Positions 47,263 through 58,430 of a stretch of 64,000 nt of DNA are shown here, one piece after another. A program made the translations under genes and the position numbers. Source of the DNA: Stictocephala bisonia (taxonomy: Eukaryota; Arthropoda; Insecta; Hemiptera; Membracidae); assembly GCA_035578905.1 (NCBI GenBank), contig JAQJVL010000159.1, positions 526,001 to 590,000 on the forward strand. The letters are read 5' to 3'. The notes beneath the pieces were generated by a model. The model had not been told where the DNA came from. It saw only the letters and a program-made list of their open reading frames with translations, and searched no databases. Numbering within the stretch: position 1 is the first letter of the stretch; the number at the start of each line of letters is the position of its first letter.

Positions 47263-47844
47263 TAGTCCAGTCAATAAATGACCCAAAATGAGGTGTAGAG
47301 TGCGTGAGCAGGTAACTAAGCGATTCCTTCAGAAACTTGTTCAGGGGGCTTAGGTTGTTGACATACCAAAAGTCCTGACTCCTAGGTGATGAGCGTTGGG
47401 GAGGAGGGGGGGCTAAAGGTACGAATTTTGGGTTTTTCGCTTATATCTCGAAAACGGTGCATCGGAGGGAAATATTTTTAGATAATAAAATGGAGTTCTT
47501 AAAATTATCTAAAACTTTTATATCATATGTTTTTTTCTAATTCCTAACCCTTTTCGAGCTATATCCTCGGAAAAAGTTGAAATTTACAAAAAAAATCAAT
47601 TTACGTCAAAATATTCATAAACATTGCATCATATTGTCTAAACCTATTCATAAACGAAAAGTATGAATAGGAAAGAAGTTGTAGATTTTTAAATTCCCTT
47701 TTAGAATATGTATATATATATATACATATGCTGATTAATGTCCAACCCGCCTAAAGTTACAGCTATTTTAAAACTTGTATAGCATTTTGCAATTTTCAGA
47801 AAATTAGTTTGTATATCATATTCTTAACCCACAACCTTTGTTCG
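47263..47844 (+). repeat. Left terminal inverted repeat of the nuclease element
   Basis: Pairs with 49702-50256. It contains AGGTGTAGAGTGCGTGAGCA near the tip, a G-rich run (47400-47411), TTATATCTCGAAAACGGTGC at about 47441, and an alternating TA palindrome at 47709-47729. The left tip has about 11 extra bases relative to the right (AATAAATGACCC region). Confidence 0.85.
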
Positions 47845-47924
47845 AGTATTTTGTTTAAATTACAGATAACAATATCAGCAATTTGTTAGTCAATTAAATT
47901 TAATATTGTTAGTCAATTAATTAA

Positions 47925-49519
47925 CTTGATGCTGTTCGAGTTGGTAAAAGGGCTATGAATTCAATAGTTGACTTGATATTTGCAGACGTAAAGTTATCGC
48001 GCAAGGATCGGGCATTGCCAATATCTTCTGTCAGCTCATTGATAAAAGTTCACGATGAAAGGGTAGTAGTTACCCAACATTGCTCTTTCAGTGGATATGT
48101 ATAAGCAAACGATCAGATGAGGATTTGATGACATATTTTGAGTATGAGTTGGCCCCATTTCCCTTAGCACTGTTCAACGAAAGTGGCATGAGAAAGACAA
48201 ACAAATCAGTGCTGCATAACTTGTTTGAAACAACCAAGAAAGATATTCTTCTGCCTCAAATGAACATTGTAGTCGATGGAGGATTTCTACTCCACAGAGT
48301 TATTTGGCCAAAAGATGCATCGGTTGTGACTATTTGTAATAGTTATATCACCTACGTCGACCACCATTATCCTGGGACTACTCGCACTGTGGTGTTTGAT
48401 GGGTACGCAAACACAGCCAATAGCACTAAATCACAAGAACAAATGCGTCGTTACAGACTAAAAAGGTCAGCCAACATCAATTTGACATGGGACACACAAA
48501 TACCTGTTAAACAGGAAGACTTTTTATCATATCCTACCAACAAAACTAACTTCAACTCCTTACTGGAGATAAAGCTGCAGGAGAAAGGGATACATACTCT
48601 TCAGGCTACCGATGACGCTGACATCCTAATCGTGAAGACTGCTGTTGAACAATCCACTCACAACTCTGTGGCTGTCGTTGGTGAGGATGTAGACCTTGCT
48701 GTCCTGTTGATTGCTTCCACTTCTGCGACCCGAGATATATTTATGCTGAAACCCAGACGAGGGAAAACCAAAACAATAGTACTGTCCACCCAAGAGATGC
48801 AGCACCGTAGATTTGAACACATCCTGTTCCTTCATTCATTTACCGGATGCGACACAACTTCTGCTACTTTCAGGAGAAGCAAGGTGGGCTTCTTTAAATT
48901 GTACTTGGAGTCAGAAATCATCCAGCAAGCAGCAATGACATTTTCTAACCCCTCCTCTACTTACGACCAGGTTGAAAAGGCTGGGGAGATGTGCTTTCTG
49001 AAGTGGTATAAGGTGCCAAAAAAACAAACCTCCCTTAACCAGTACCGCTTCCAATCGTTTACGAGGTCAGTGGCAAATATGAAGCCTGAAATCAGCTCCC
49101 TACCTACAACAGAGAATGCAGCTAAACAGCACTCTCGGCGAACCTACCACCAAGTGCAGCAGTGGCTCGGTAATGAGCTGCCCCCTTAAGATTGGAGGTG
49201 GAAACGTGTAGGAGACACCCTGGTGGCAATTACAATGGAAAATCTACCAGCACCAGAGGTTCTTCTGAAAACTATATTTTGCTGCTACACCAAGGATTGT
49301 GTAATTGGAAAATGTGGCTGCTGAAAAGCGATGATCACCTGTTCTGCAGTGTGCCTCCACTGTCAAGGGAAGTGCCTGAACAGTGTGCCTGTTGACGATG
49401 AGGACGATGAAGACGATGTAGAGCCCATTCAGCAAGAGCCACCCGCTACTGAGGAAGAAGATGCCATGGAAGAACAATCATTGCCTGGGCCCTCAAGTTC
49501 AAAGAGGATGAAAATTTGA
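47925..49519 (+). pseudogene. XPG/FEN1-like nuclease with Cys-rich C-terminus, broken
   Basis: From about 47925 one frame reads AVRVGKRAMNSIVDL. A short deletion near 48070 shifts it into the main frame (PTLLFQWICISKRSDEDL). The main frame runs to TAA at 49187-49189, continues as DWRWKRVGDTLVAITMEN, meets TGA at 49322-49324 and continues to 49519. Numbered from 48080, it has D66 in IVVDGG, D107 in VVFDGY, the acidic cluster D178-D179-D181 in ATDDADI, E202-D203-D205 in VVGEDVDL, and GCDTTSA at 256-262. These match, in order, the metal-binding acids and the GCDY-like helical turn of FEN1/XPG nucleases, which cut branched DNA. The tail has CCYTKDC, GKCGC, CSAVC and CQGKC, a possible zinc-binding block, then an acidic stretch. 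Three lesions suggest it is no longer functional. Confidence 0.8.
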
Positions 49520-49701
49520 TTACTTTTAAAGTTGAGAGTAAAACATTAGGAATATATTGAGAACAATGGGGTTTACAATTATTATTGTATTGGTGTAACG
49601 AAACTATCTGTAGAATAAAGTGTGAAATTTGTCATCATCATTATTTTTTCTACTTTATTTAATAACTTGCTTATAAGTGGCCATATATGTTATTAGATGA
49701 A

Positions 49702-50256
49702 CGAACAAAGGTTGTGGGTTAAGAATATGATATACAAACTAATTTTCTGAAAATTGCAAAATGCTATACAAGTTTTAAAATAGCTGTAACTTAAGGCGGG
49801 TTGGACATTAATCAGCATATGTATATATATTCTAAAAGGGAATTTAAAAAAACTACAACTTCTTTCCTATTCATATTTTTCGTTTATGAATAGGTTTAGA
49901 CAATATGATGTTTATGAATATTTTGACGTAAATTGATTTTTTTTGTAAATTTCAACTTTTTCCGAGGGTATAGCTCGAAAAGGGTTAGGAATTAGAAAAA
50001 AACATATGATATAAAAGTTTTAGATAATTTTAAGAACTCCATTTTATTATCTAAAAATATTTCTCTCCGATGCACCGTTTTCGAGATATAAGCGAAAAAT
50101 CCAAAATTCGTACCTTTACCCCCCTCTCCCCCCCGCTCATCACCTAGGAGTCAGGACTTTTGGTATGTCAACAACCTAAGCACCCTAAACAAGTTTCTGA
50201 AGGAATCGTTTAGTTACCTGCTCACGCACTCTACACCTCATTCCTTGACTGGACTA
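49702..50256 (-). repeat. Right terminal inverted repeat of the nuclease element
   Basis: Inverse of 47263-47844, ending TGACTGGACTA at 50256. It holds the same C/G-rich run (50119-50134) and CACCTAGGAGTCAGGACTTT. Differences from the left copy are scattered substitutions and small indels. Confidence 0.85.
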
Positions 50257-50259
50257 ACT

Positions 50260-51240
50260 AGCACATACTCGAATGCAGTCTACTATATAGCTACTAGCAC
50301 TTCATGTGAATGCAGTCTTCTATATAGCTACCAGGGACGCGAATGCAGTCTACTATATAGCTACTAGCACTTCACGCGAATGCAGTCTACTATAAAGCTA
50401 CTAGCACTTCACGCGAATGTAGTCTTCTATATAGCTACCAGCACTTCAGCTTCACGTGAATGCAGTCTTCTATATAGCTACCAGCACGTCACCTTCACGC
50501 GAATGCAGTCTACTATATAACTACTAGGACTTCACGCAAATGCAGTCTACTATGTAGCTACTAGCACTTGACTTGAATGCAGTCTTCTATATAGCTACTA
50601 GCACTTCATCTTCACGTGATATCAGTCTACTATATAGATACTAGCACTTCACGTGAATTCAGTCTTCTATTCAGCTACTATCACTTCACGTGAAATCAGT
50701 CTTCTATATAGATACTAGCACTTCACGTGAATGCAACATTCTATATAGCTACTAGCACTTCACGTGATAGCAGATTTCTAAATAGCTACTAGCACTTCAC
50801 CTTCACGTGAATGCAGTCTTCTATATAGCTACTAGCACGTCACCTTCACGTGAATGCAGTCTTCTATGTAGCTACCGCACGTCACCTTCACGTGAATGCA
50901 GTCTTCTATGTAGCTACTAGCACGTCACCTTCGCGTGAATGCATTCTTCTATATAGCTGCTAGCAATTCACGTGAATGCAGTCTTCTATATAGCTAACAG
51001 CACGTCACCTTCACGTGAATGCAGTCTTCTATATAGCTACCAGCACGTCACCTTCACGTGAATGCATTCTTCTATATAGCTACCAGCACGTCACCTTCAC
51101 GTGAATGCATTCTTCTATATAGCTACCGCACGTCACCTTCACGTGAATGCAGTCTTCTATATAGCTGCTAGCAATTCACGTGGATGCAGTCTTCTATATA
51201 GCTACTAGCACTCACCTTCACGTGTTTTCAGTCTGCTATA
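50260..51240 (+). repeat. 37-43-bp minisatellite array, right of the nuclease element
   Basis: Continues the GAATGCAGTCTTCTATATAG type unit with CTACCAGCACGTCACCTTCACG or shorter forms. Many units contain the palindromes CTATATAG and TTCACGTGAA. The units are more diverged than those to the left of the element. Confidence 0.92.
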
Positions 51241-52344
51241 TTATATGAGCGTGATTGTTCTGTTTCTAGCGCTGATATTAAGTCCAAATACTAACAGCTA
51301 AGTACGGTTTATAAATGTAGAGCAATTGATACACAGAGACTGTGGTGTCATTTGGCACGGCCTGCCCATTGCCAACGCCTTTTGTGCTGCTAACACCTTC
51401 ATTCACAGCCACTTGAGACAGACAAAGGATTGGCGGTATTTGCCCCTCGTCTACGACCAACGGATCACACGCTGGTTACGTATTGATGGCGTAGGGATGT
51501 AGTGGAAATCTCGCTTTGTGAAATCGTGTTTGTGGTATTTTGAAAACTAAAGGGGCCATCTATTTTTGTTAGATTGTTACATAGGAGAGAGCATCGAGCA
51601 CACAAGACCAAGATTGGCCTTTTTTGTGTTCGATGGGAGAGAGAGAGTGCAACGTTTTGCAACTAGAATTTTGCTAGGAAAATTTTTTTTGTAGTTACTG
51701 TACGGACATGTCTGGTGAATATTACTGAAATCTGACAATCTCTTCATTATTACGAAATGATAGTGGAGGTTATTGTATTAAGTTTTACACTAAATTTTGG
51801 CGAATATCTTGAATGGTCAGTATTTGTTGACAACACATTGGCTTTTTTCTTCTTCTTAAACCACCACATTTCTTCTTAAGCTCTCTTTGGAACTGTGTCA
51901 CTAATGAGTTATTTATCGCTTGAACTTCAGAATTGGTGGTTTTTATTTCCCGCGATTGCTTAAATCAAAATAAGAAATTTTATAACTATAAGTGAAATTT
52001 ATCTGTAACTAAATAATCTCTAAAAATTGCGAATTAATATTTAAACATAATTTTAAATTAAATTACATTTTATTAAAGCCCTATATAGGTTATTGGCATG
52101 TTGTGTACTTAAAGAACAAAACATATTGTTTTTATTTGTTTTAACAAATTAAAATGAAATTAATCAATCTATATACTTTAATGCACTGTACAATATTTTG
52201 TACCAAACTTTCAAAACGTAATTGTTTTATTTTGTAGCTTCAAATAAGAGAATTTTAGAAATATTGATTAGCCTAATAATTTATTGTTCTTCCTTTTTTT
52301 TCCTCTTCTTAGGCGATGCAGAAGATTAGGGAATGTTGGTGCAA
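51241..52344. other. No recognised gene
   Basis: Bases 51290-51660 are less AT-rich and carry short minus-strand open frames without recognised similarity. The remainder is AT-rich. Confidence 0.4.
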
Positions 52345-52760
52345 TGAGAATGAAAATCTCTTTATTAAAAAACAACAATAAAGTTGCACAATAGCGGCAA
52401 TACAGGTAACATACATAAAAGGCATAAACAACAAATAAAACATTTACTTATGCCACTAATGAAAATGAAAGAGAATCCGGAACACTCTAGAAAGCGCCCC
52501 GCAAAATCAACACTCAGATTTTTTTTCAATTTCAACCACGTTTCCCTCAGATTTTAATGAGTCCGGTAGCGAGTTTATGAGCCTGATCCCACTGAACGAT
52601 ATTCGTCTCTCATAGAAGCTAGTTCTATGAGGCGGTTTATCTATATTGTAATTGTGAGTCATACGGCCGTTGAACTGAGAAAAAATATTACTTTTACGGA
52701 TAAAAGAGATTGATGTGAACATGTAGAGAGATGGAAATGGATGGATTTATACAACAACTT
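52345..52760 (-). pseudogene. LINE ORF2 C-terminus and 3' end
   Basis: The minus strand reads MTHNYNIDKPPHRTSFYERR, then ISFSGIRLINSLPDSLKS. This is the end of Jockey/CR1-type ORF2, where an HxYxTR-like block is followed by F.YxxxxxWNxLP or a close variant. Downstream on the same strand the sequence ends in AATAAAGAGATTTTCATTCT near 52350, the LINE 3' tail. The 5' part is missing. Confidence 0.7.
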
Positions 52761-54303
52761 GTAACCTCTCTCTCTATGATGAGTTACATTAATTTAAGTT
52801 TCTTATTAATTTGATAAAATTTATGCAAATTAAAATTATTCATATGATCTCAGGGTTTTTTATGTGGGTAAATTGGCGAGGCTGTAAATTACAATGAATT
52901 AAGACTCTTGTTTGAAAAAGTTACTTTAATAATACATTCTTTTTTACTTTCTTTTTTAAAATTTCAATACAAAAAAAATGAATTTAATTATTTTTTTAAT
53001 GATTACTAAAACATAGGATATTCAGTAAATAACTAGAACTTATCTTTAACTTTTCTTCTTGTGATGCTGAAACTCCACGTGGTCTTGAATAAACGAAATT
53101 ACAAGTCTCGATTCAGTCTAATAATCACAAACATGTCTGTTTAAAATATATACTTTCACAACATTATGAATTATATTTCATATTCAAAACAGTCACACGC
53201 GGTAACAAAAGAATTTTTTTTACTGCTGCATCAACGCGGCTTGGTTACTTGCTTCTTCTATGACATGATTTGGAGTGTCCTACCCCGGAGGAGTCTTAAA
53301 AGAGAGTGGAAGAGGCTTGGACGAGTCTGGCGTGGCTTCAGTCCTCGGTCTCTTTCCGTTACACGCGATAACATAGGGTTGGAGGGTATACTTCCGCCCA
53401 TGCCATGTGCTTTTTGCACCGGTAGGTGGTGCCTCTAGCGATTATTTTTTTAACTAAATACGTCTCTCATCTAGATTGGACTCAACCATCGTATCGTGTC
53501 CCCCTGACACCCCTTTGGACTGTCAGATAGACTCGTCCGACGACGCGACTGCACATGTCTTATCTGTCTCGCTAACAATACTTGGAATGTGTTTGTTTAT
53601 GTCTCAGACGACTGCCTGGGACAAATATACCTGCCCACTTCTCTATATTTGTTGGCTATTAATTTACAATGGATTCCGAATATTATCTGAATGTTCGGTG
53701 ATTGTTTTAATTAAATGTATCTATTTCTTCATTAAAATAATTTATTATTTATTTAATTTAATTAATTTATAAATCAATTTGGTGGACCTGTTAAAAACTG
53801 TTCGGTAAATTTTATGTTGGCATTGAAGTGTCTTTTATGTTGGCACATCATAATCTGGTAATAGAACCAACATAATTGAGACTTTTTTTACACTTTCGTG
53901 TTAAAGTGTTTTCTAGGTTATAGTAAGTTTAATATTAAATCGTGTATTCTTGTGTGACCCCGAGACTGTGGGAAGGGGAAGTGCAGCCCCTTGCGGAAGG
54001 CCTCAGCGGCGGCCCGCCTTCGTATCACACCATATCAGCCGCCCAAGGTCACGCTTTCTCTCTCGTGCTGGACAGCCTGGTCGTGAACAGGTGGGCTGTT
54101 TGGCTGTTTACAGTTCTCTCGCACGTCACGCACGAAACGAGCTGTATACAATTGTATAATACATGTAATAGTCTTAAGAAAGTAACAGCGTTTCTATTGC
54201 ATTCGTACATTCAAAGTAAAAAGGAGAATAAATACTGTATAAGGAGTTCGATTTTTCATTAGTACCTTATTTGTTAATTAAATGGTCCTCTTTACTTAAT
54301 TAA
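52761..54303. other. No recognised gene; two GC-richer patches
   Basis: Bases 53240-53640 and 53950-54140 are GC-richer than the surroundings, with plus-strand open frames of 90-106 codons. The translations show no recognised domain or convincing splice structure. They could be decayed retroelement or unannotated exon sequence. Confidence 0.35.
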
Positions 54304-55087
54304 GGGGGTTCGGAAGGTTGTATCTAACCCATGTTAATTTAGCCTACTTTATGTACCTTTTTCTCAAGAACCATTAATTGTATTGACCTGATTTTTTTAC
54401 CCTGTTTTTATGACACATATTTATAGAAATTTATAACTTATGAAAGCAAAATAATAATAACTTTAGCCAAAATAAGTTTTTGAAAATTATGTAATTTTTT
54501 CTTTGAAAATTTTAGAATAACATTTTTTTCTCAGTTATAATTTATCCAATTTTGATTAAATGTTATAAACTTGTATATCTATACAAGTATAACATGTGGT
54601 AAAAATTTCAGCCTTCTAGCACTTTTAGTTCCTGAGAAAAAGGTACAAAAGCATAAAAAAATCCAACTTTCGGGGAATCGCAATGAAACTAGGCAGTTAC
54701 TGAATCAGGCTATGTAATCAGGTTTACTTTTTGTCCTAGTAATGACCAGGGGCATAAGATGGATTATTTGGGTCTTCCTCTTCTTCATAAAGTTCCTCCA
54801 GCTTCCTCTTGGCGGCATTTCTTGATTCTCTGGCCTTTTTGTATATCTCCGCATTGTATATATATCCTTTTTGTATATCTCTTTTTGCATATAACGCAGC
54901 ACCGAAATCTCGCGTCTGAGCGCATGACATGTACTAACAAAATAATTAATAAAACATGTTCTGTTCGTCCGATTTATTTCAAATTTTCGATAAAACGTTC
55001 AGGACAGTATGTACTATAATAAAAAAAAAAAAAAAAAAAAAAAATGGAAAATCCATATTTTGACCATTTTCAACCTTCCGAACCCCC
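54304..55087. mobile_element. Kolobok-like TIR element
   Basis: The termini AAGGGGGTTCGGAAGGTTG (54302-54320) and its exact inverse (55071-55089) match for 19 bp. TTAA immediately precedes GGGGG on the left (54300-54303), and TTGT follows CCCCC on the right, so a TTAA duplication with later change is plausible. TTAA duplications with G-rich ends occur in Kolobok elements. Inside are an A-run of about 25 (55020-55044) and a minus-strand 64-codon open frame. Confidence 0.6.
54736..54930 (-). pseudogene. Short ORF in the Kolobok-like element, possible transposase tail
   Basis: Encodes MSCAQTRDFGAALYAKRDIQ, then KGYIYNAEIYKKARESRNAA and KRKLEELYEEEEDPNNPS, ending in APGHY. The basic-then-acidic helix and short hydrophobic/aromatic end resemble C-termini of some arthropod transposase families. 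No catalytic region is present. It may be the last remnant of the autonomous parent. Function is not claimed. Confidence 0.35.
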
Positions 55088-55089
55088 TT

Positions 55090-56555
55090 GTAACGATATT
55101 TACACACAACACCTTAATTCACGCATTGGATATAGATATAGGTGCCTAATATCTATCACTATTGTAAAAGTTTTGAATTTCTATTTCTATTAATAAAGAA
55201 TATTTAGGTGTTTCCAGACATAATATACATCCTATATATTTCGTCAAACCAAATAAATTTTTGATCCCAATTATTTTCCCAATTATTTAAAATGAAGTTC
55301 CCAATTATTTAAATGAAAGTAAACTGTTCTACGATTGAATTTCAAAACGACCGACTGTAACAGAGCGCTAAAATAACATTTACACAGACAATTAATTGTG
55401 TTGGTACAATGGTAATAGTGCCATCATGGGATATGTACTGAAAAGTGACTTAATTATTGTGTGATAAGGCACGCTTGGGTTTTATTTACTTTTATTGAAG
55501 CGTTACATACTGACTATTCATATTACAACACTGTGATCATATACATAGCTCTGTTTTATATCCATGGTTATTGGCGTTAGCAATTTTCCCTTTTTTTAAT
55601 TTTCATTCAACACGTTTGTAGACATTCAAAAATTGTTTACAACGCAAACATTGATTAAATTTAACGAGATTTACGATAATCCTTTTTTAGTAAACTGGCT
55701 TCACTAAGCTACAACGGGCAGCGACAGAGCGAGACACGTTATTGCTGGTTTATGTCCTAAACCGACCTAATGGAATGTTAGCCCCATCTACAAGACGGAA
55801 TGTTGGACATAAGACGGTGATTGACCGTTGAATGGTCGCTATTCAAATGGAAAAGTCTGGAAAGGTTTCAGCCCATCACTGATTAAGTATAAATCTCGTC
55901 GATTTATGAGATGTATAAGATGCGTAAGCCAATATTCTCTATTGGTTGCCTACCTAGGGTGCTTTGTTTTTTGTGAGGGATAGGGTTTACTTGTATCTTT
56001 CTTTATATATTTCTGTATTTAATATTTCTGTATAATTTTAAAATTTATATGCAAATAATATTTATTATATCATACTATATTTATTACATTATTATGAGAT
56101 TATATTTATTAAACTACTATATTATACCCATTACAATGTTATATAATTTATATTATATATTTTGCATAATTGTTTATTCTTGGTGGATTGCTTGCAAAAA
56201 TTGTATTTATTAATATTTAATTTGTGTGCTGGATGTGAAAATAGTGTGACGTGGACTTTATAGCTCAAGCCACTCATATTTTTTGTAAAATTTTTTGTGA
56301 ACTGCTGTAATGTTACTAGGGTAAAACCTGTTTTATAGCATGTAAATAAAATAAAATAAATTTAAATTAAACTTTTCTCTAGAATGTGGTAAGTGACCAC
56401 GGAATAAATTTTGTAGGATGTGGTGTTGGTCAACAAACATTAATTAGTGGTGTGCCATGTCAGAGATGTCTTTTACAAACTACAGAGTTGGTTAAAATGA
56501 ACCTTGTCTCCATTAAGACGTACGCTTCCGGATCACGCGCCAATTTCCTTTTTTA
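55090..56555. other. AT-rich DNA with a possible LINE tail
   Basis: No protein is readable. Bases 56225-56370 (GTGACGTGGACTTTATAGCT, then AAATAAAATAAAATAAATTT) look like the 3' end of a plus-strand LINE different from the one that follows. Confidence 0.4.
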
Positions 56556-56559
56556 AGCC

Positions 56560-57262
56560 CCTTATTGAATCACCCACTAATGTTTTGCAGTAACTTGTCC
56601 CTAACGCGCAAGTCCTGCGTATAACAGCGTTGTCCCTTGTTTACTCCACTGCTGAATGTTGTGCTCCCGTGTGGCTTAACAGTAAACATAGGTTGATATA
56701 CAACACCTAGGGCGGTGAGGGCTTTAGCGGCTCCCTCATTGCAACCCCTCTGCCATGACTTCCAGTTCTGTGCAACATAGCTTCTCCAGATGTAAGACGA
56801 AAGAGACACTTCCCACAGAGTTCAAAAAAGATACTATTTTATCAGATTCTCCCCATTTTGCAAGATATTCTCCACAACATCCAGTGTGTCTTAAATCTAG
56901 AAAACCACCTCTTCGCTAGCTTCAGCTTCCCAATCAATATCAAACGGATTTTCGCCAAAAACCCACTGGGCGTTAACTCGGGATATGTTTGACGGTCGGA
57001 ACAAGTTTCTGGTATCAGAATCTATCATCGTCATCGGTGAAATGAACCTTCCTCGTTGGGAATGAACTATGTCGAGTCGCTTTCGCACGAACGTGGGAAA
57101 ACGCAATGTAGGTGGGAAACGGCAAATTATCAGTCATGTGATTGTGGAGTGGAAGTTCAAACTATGGATCCATCCTTTGCGTATTTTCAGGATGGTTAGT
57201 TGGTCTTGGTCTTAATCGGTGTTGCAGATGTTGAACGGTTACGAAACGTGGATTTATCTCTT
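56560..57262 (+). pseudogene. LINE ORF2 post-RT remnant
   Basis: The plus strand, with frame changes, reads ITALSLVYSTAECCAPVWLN, then LPVLCNIASPDVRRKR, NPLGVNSGY and, at the end, GVADVERLRNVDLSL. This matches the C-terminal region of a widespread insect LINE group, in which a LxYSTAEYCAPVW block is followed by WLPVLxNIxPPxLRR and a closing WL..LD..L. Open frames on the minus strand at 56570-56809 and 56897-57106 are shadows of this remnant. Confidence 0.7.
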
Positions 57263-58200
57263 TGACGGGAGATCTATATTTAAACACTAGTACTTGTGCT
57301 TGAGATTTTATTTAATTTAAATATATTGTTTTTATTTTGAATTACGGAAATATATCCCTCTTCCTTTTAGGTTTGGCTGTTGGCTTTGAAAGCAATACGA
57401 TATGTATGGAATCTCCCGACTTTATAGCATTTATAGAGCAAGTGCTGGTGGAACTTTAAGGAGATTTTAAATGATATGACCAATACCTTGACAATATTAT
57501 AGCATTGACTATTTAAACAAGCAGACAGTTCAAATGAGAGCATTTGCTGTAGACGCCCACCTACGCTGCTAACTAACGGTGATTTTGTTTCAAACAAGGG
57601 CTCGGACGACTGTTTGGCGTACACCTAGCCTAGCTATTGCCACTTCAGCACGCGCTGGAGAGAGATATGAAGAGTGATACCTCTGGCGTTACCTGTGAAA
57701 CGCACAACATAAACTAATTTCACCGAACTGTAAACCAGGCTTCACGGGACCCATATGAGCGGACAGTCTTCTTTCTAAAGTCAATGTTATTAGCCAATCG
57801 CAACCATAGCAACGCTCTCTAACGCCTTGCATGATTATCACGTTTCAGGTCTGTATATGCACCTTTCGGTTAGCTACTCGTTTGAAAACGTGAATTTGTT
57901 AGAAATTATACATTTTATGATCGTGGTTTTCATATTTTTTGTAGCGTTATATTTTTGTTTTTTATTTGTTAAAAATTGTTATAGATTGCAAGACACAATG
58001 TGTTATGACAAGTTGGAATATTCATTAAATTGAGTATAACGGTCCAAATATCTGATTGTGAACCGTGCAACTCCTTCGTGTTTCGGACACTAATTCTATT
58101 GTAACGTTTTGAAACCATTAATTAGGCATTCCAACTATAATTAACAAGTTATTTTTTTCCAAACTAGACAAGGAAACAAAAGACTCGTCTGTGTTGACAA
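57263..58200. other. No recognised gene
   Basis: Bases 57780-57860 (GCAACCATAGCAACGCTCTC, then TAACGCCTTGCATG) resemble 37855-37905 and may be a dispersed repeat. Nothing else can be assigned. Confidence 0.35.
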
Positions 58201-58360
58201 GTAGGCTGTGTGACTAAGAGGCATGGTGTAGGACGGCCGTGGGCAGTGGGTGCCCTGTGGTGCCAGCCCTAGTCAGCTGGTGTGCGTACCGTGAGGAGCG
58301 CGTGTGACCGGGCCTCAGAAATAGCCTAGCGGCAAGGTCGTTTGGCCGCAGTGACGAGCC
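58201..58360 (+). promoter_or_regulatory. GC-rich leader before a candidate first exon
   Basis: A locally GC-rich stretch (GGACGGCCGTGGGCAGTGGG, later GAGGAGCGCGTGTGACCGGG) immediately precedes the ATG at 58361. It contrasts with the AT-rich surroundings and resembles a promoter-proximal 5' UTR. No core promoter element is assigned. Confidence 0.4.
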
Positions 58361-58430
58361 ATGCCCCGCGGCTACGGGAAACCTATCAACTTCTATTGGT
58401 GGAGAAATTTGGATATCGACCAGTTTGCCG
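58361..58430 (+). CDS. Candidate first coding exon of an unrecognised host gene
   Basis: ATG in a good context (GAGCCATGC) opens MPRGYGKPINFYWWRNLDID, then QFA, and meets a consensus donor G/GTAAGT after 23 codons plus one base. The exon is too short to appear among longer ORFs. The peptide has an aromatic FYWW cluster but I do not recognise the protein. The GC-rich leader and strong donor are the only support. It could belong to a gene that continues right, or be an alternative 5' exon of a larger transcription unit on the same strand. Confidence 0.4.

Larger units (their letters stand above)
47263..50256 (+). mobile_element. DNA transposon-like element with long TIRs carrying an XPG/FEN1-like nuclease gene
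   Basis: The ends read TAGTCCAGTCA inward on both sides. The inverted match continues for 582 bp on the left (47263-47844) and 555 bp on the right (49702-50256), with small indels. The trinucleotide ACT flanks both ends (47260-47262 and 50257-50259) and joins to a normal minisatellite unit (GCTACTAGCAC) when the element is removed. The interior holds one reading frame for a FEN1/XPG-like protein with a Cys-rich tail. Academ-superfamily elements are known to have 3-4-bp duplications and XPG-nuclease genes, so relationship to Academ is possible. The Academ transposase and helicase regions are not seen, and no other DDE protein is readable. Confidence 0.85.

Noticed and set aside
44461..51240. 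Regular short repeats that might suggest a CRISPR array
   Set aside because: The units are directly adjacent with no unique spacers, the sequence is eukaryotic, and there are no cas genes. It is a minisatellite.
56570..57106. Two minus-strand ORFs of 69-79 codons with plausible composition
   Set aside because: The plus strand reads a well-known LINE C-terminal sequence through the same interval, so these are shadows.
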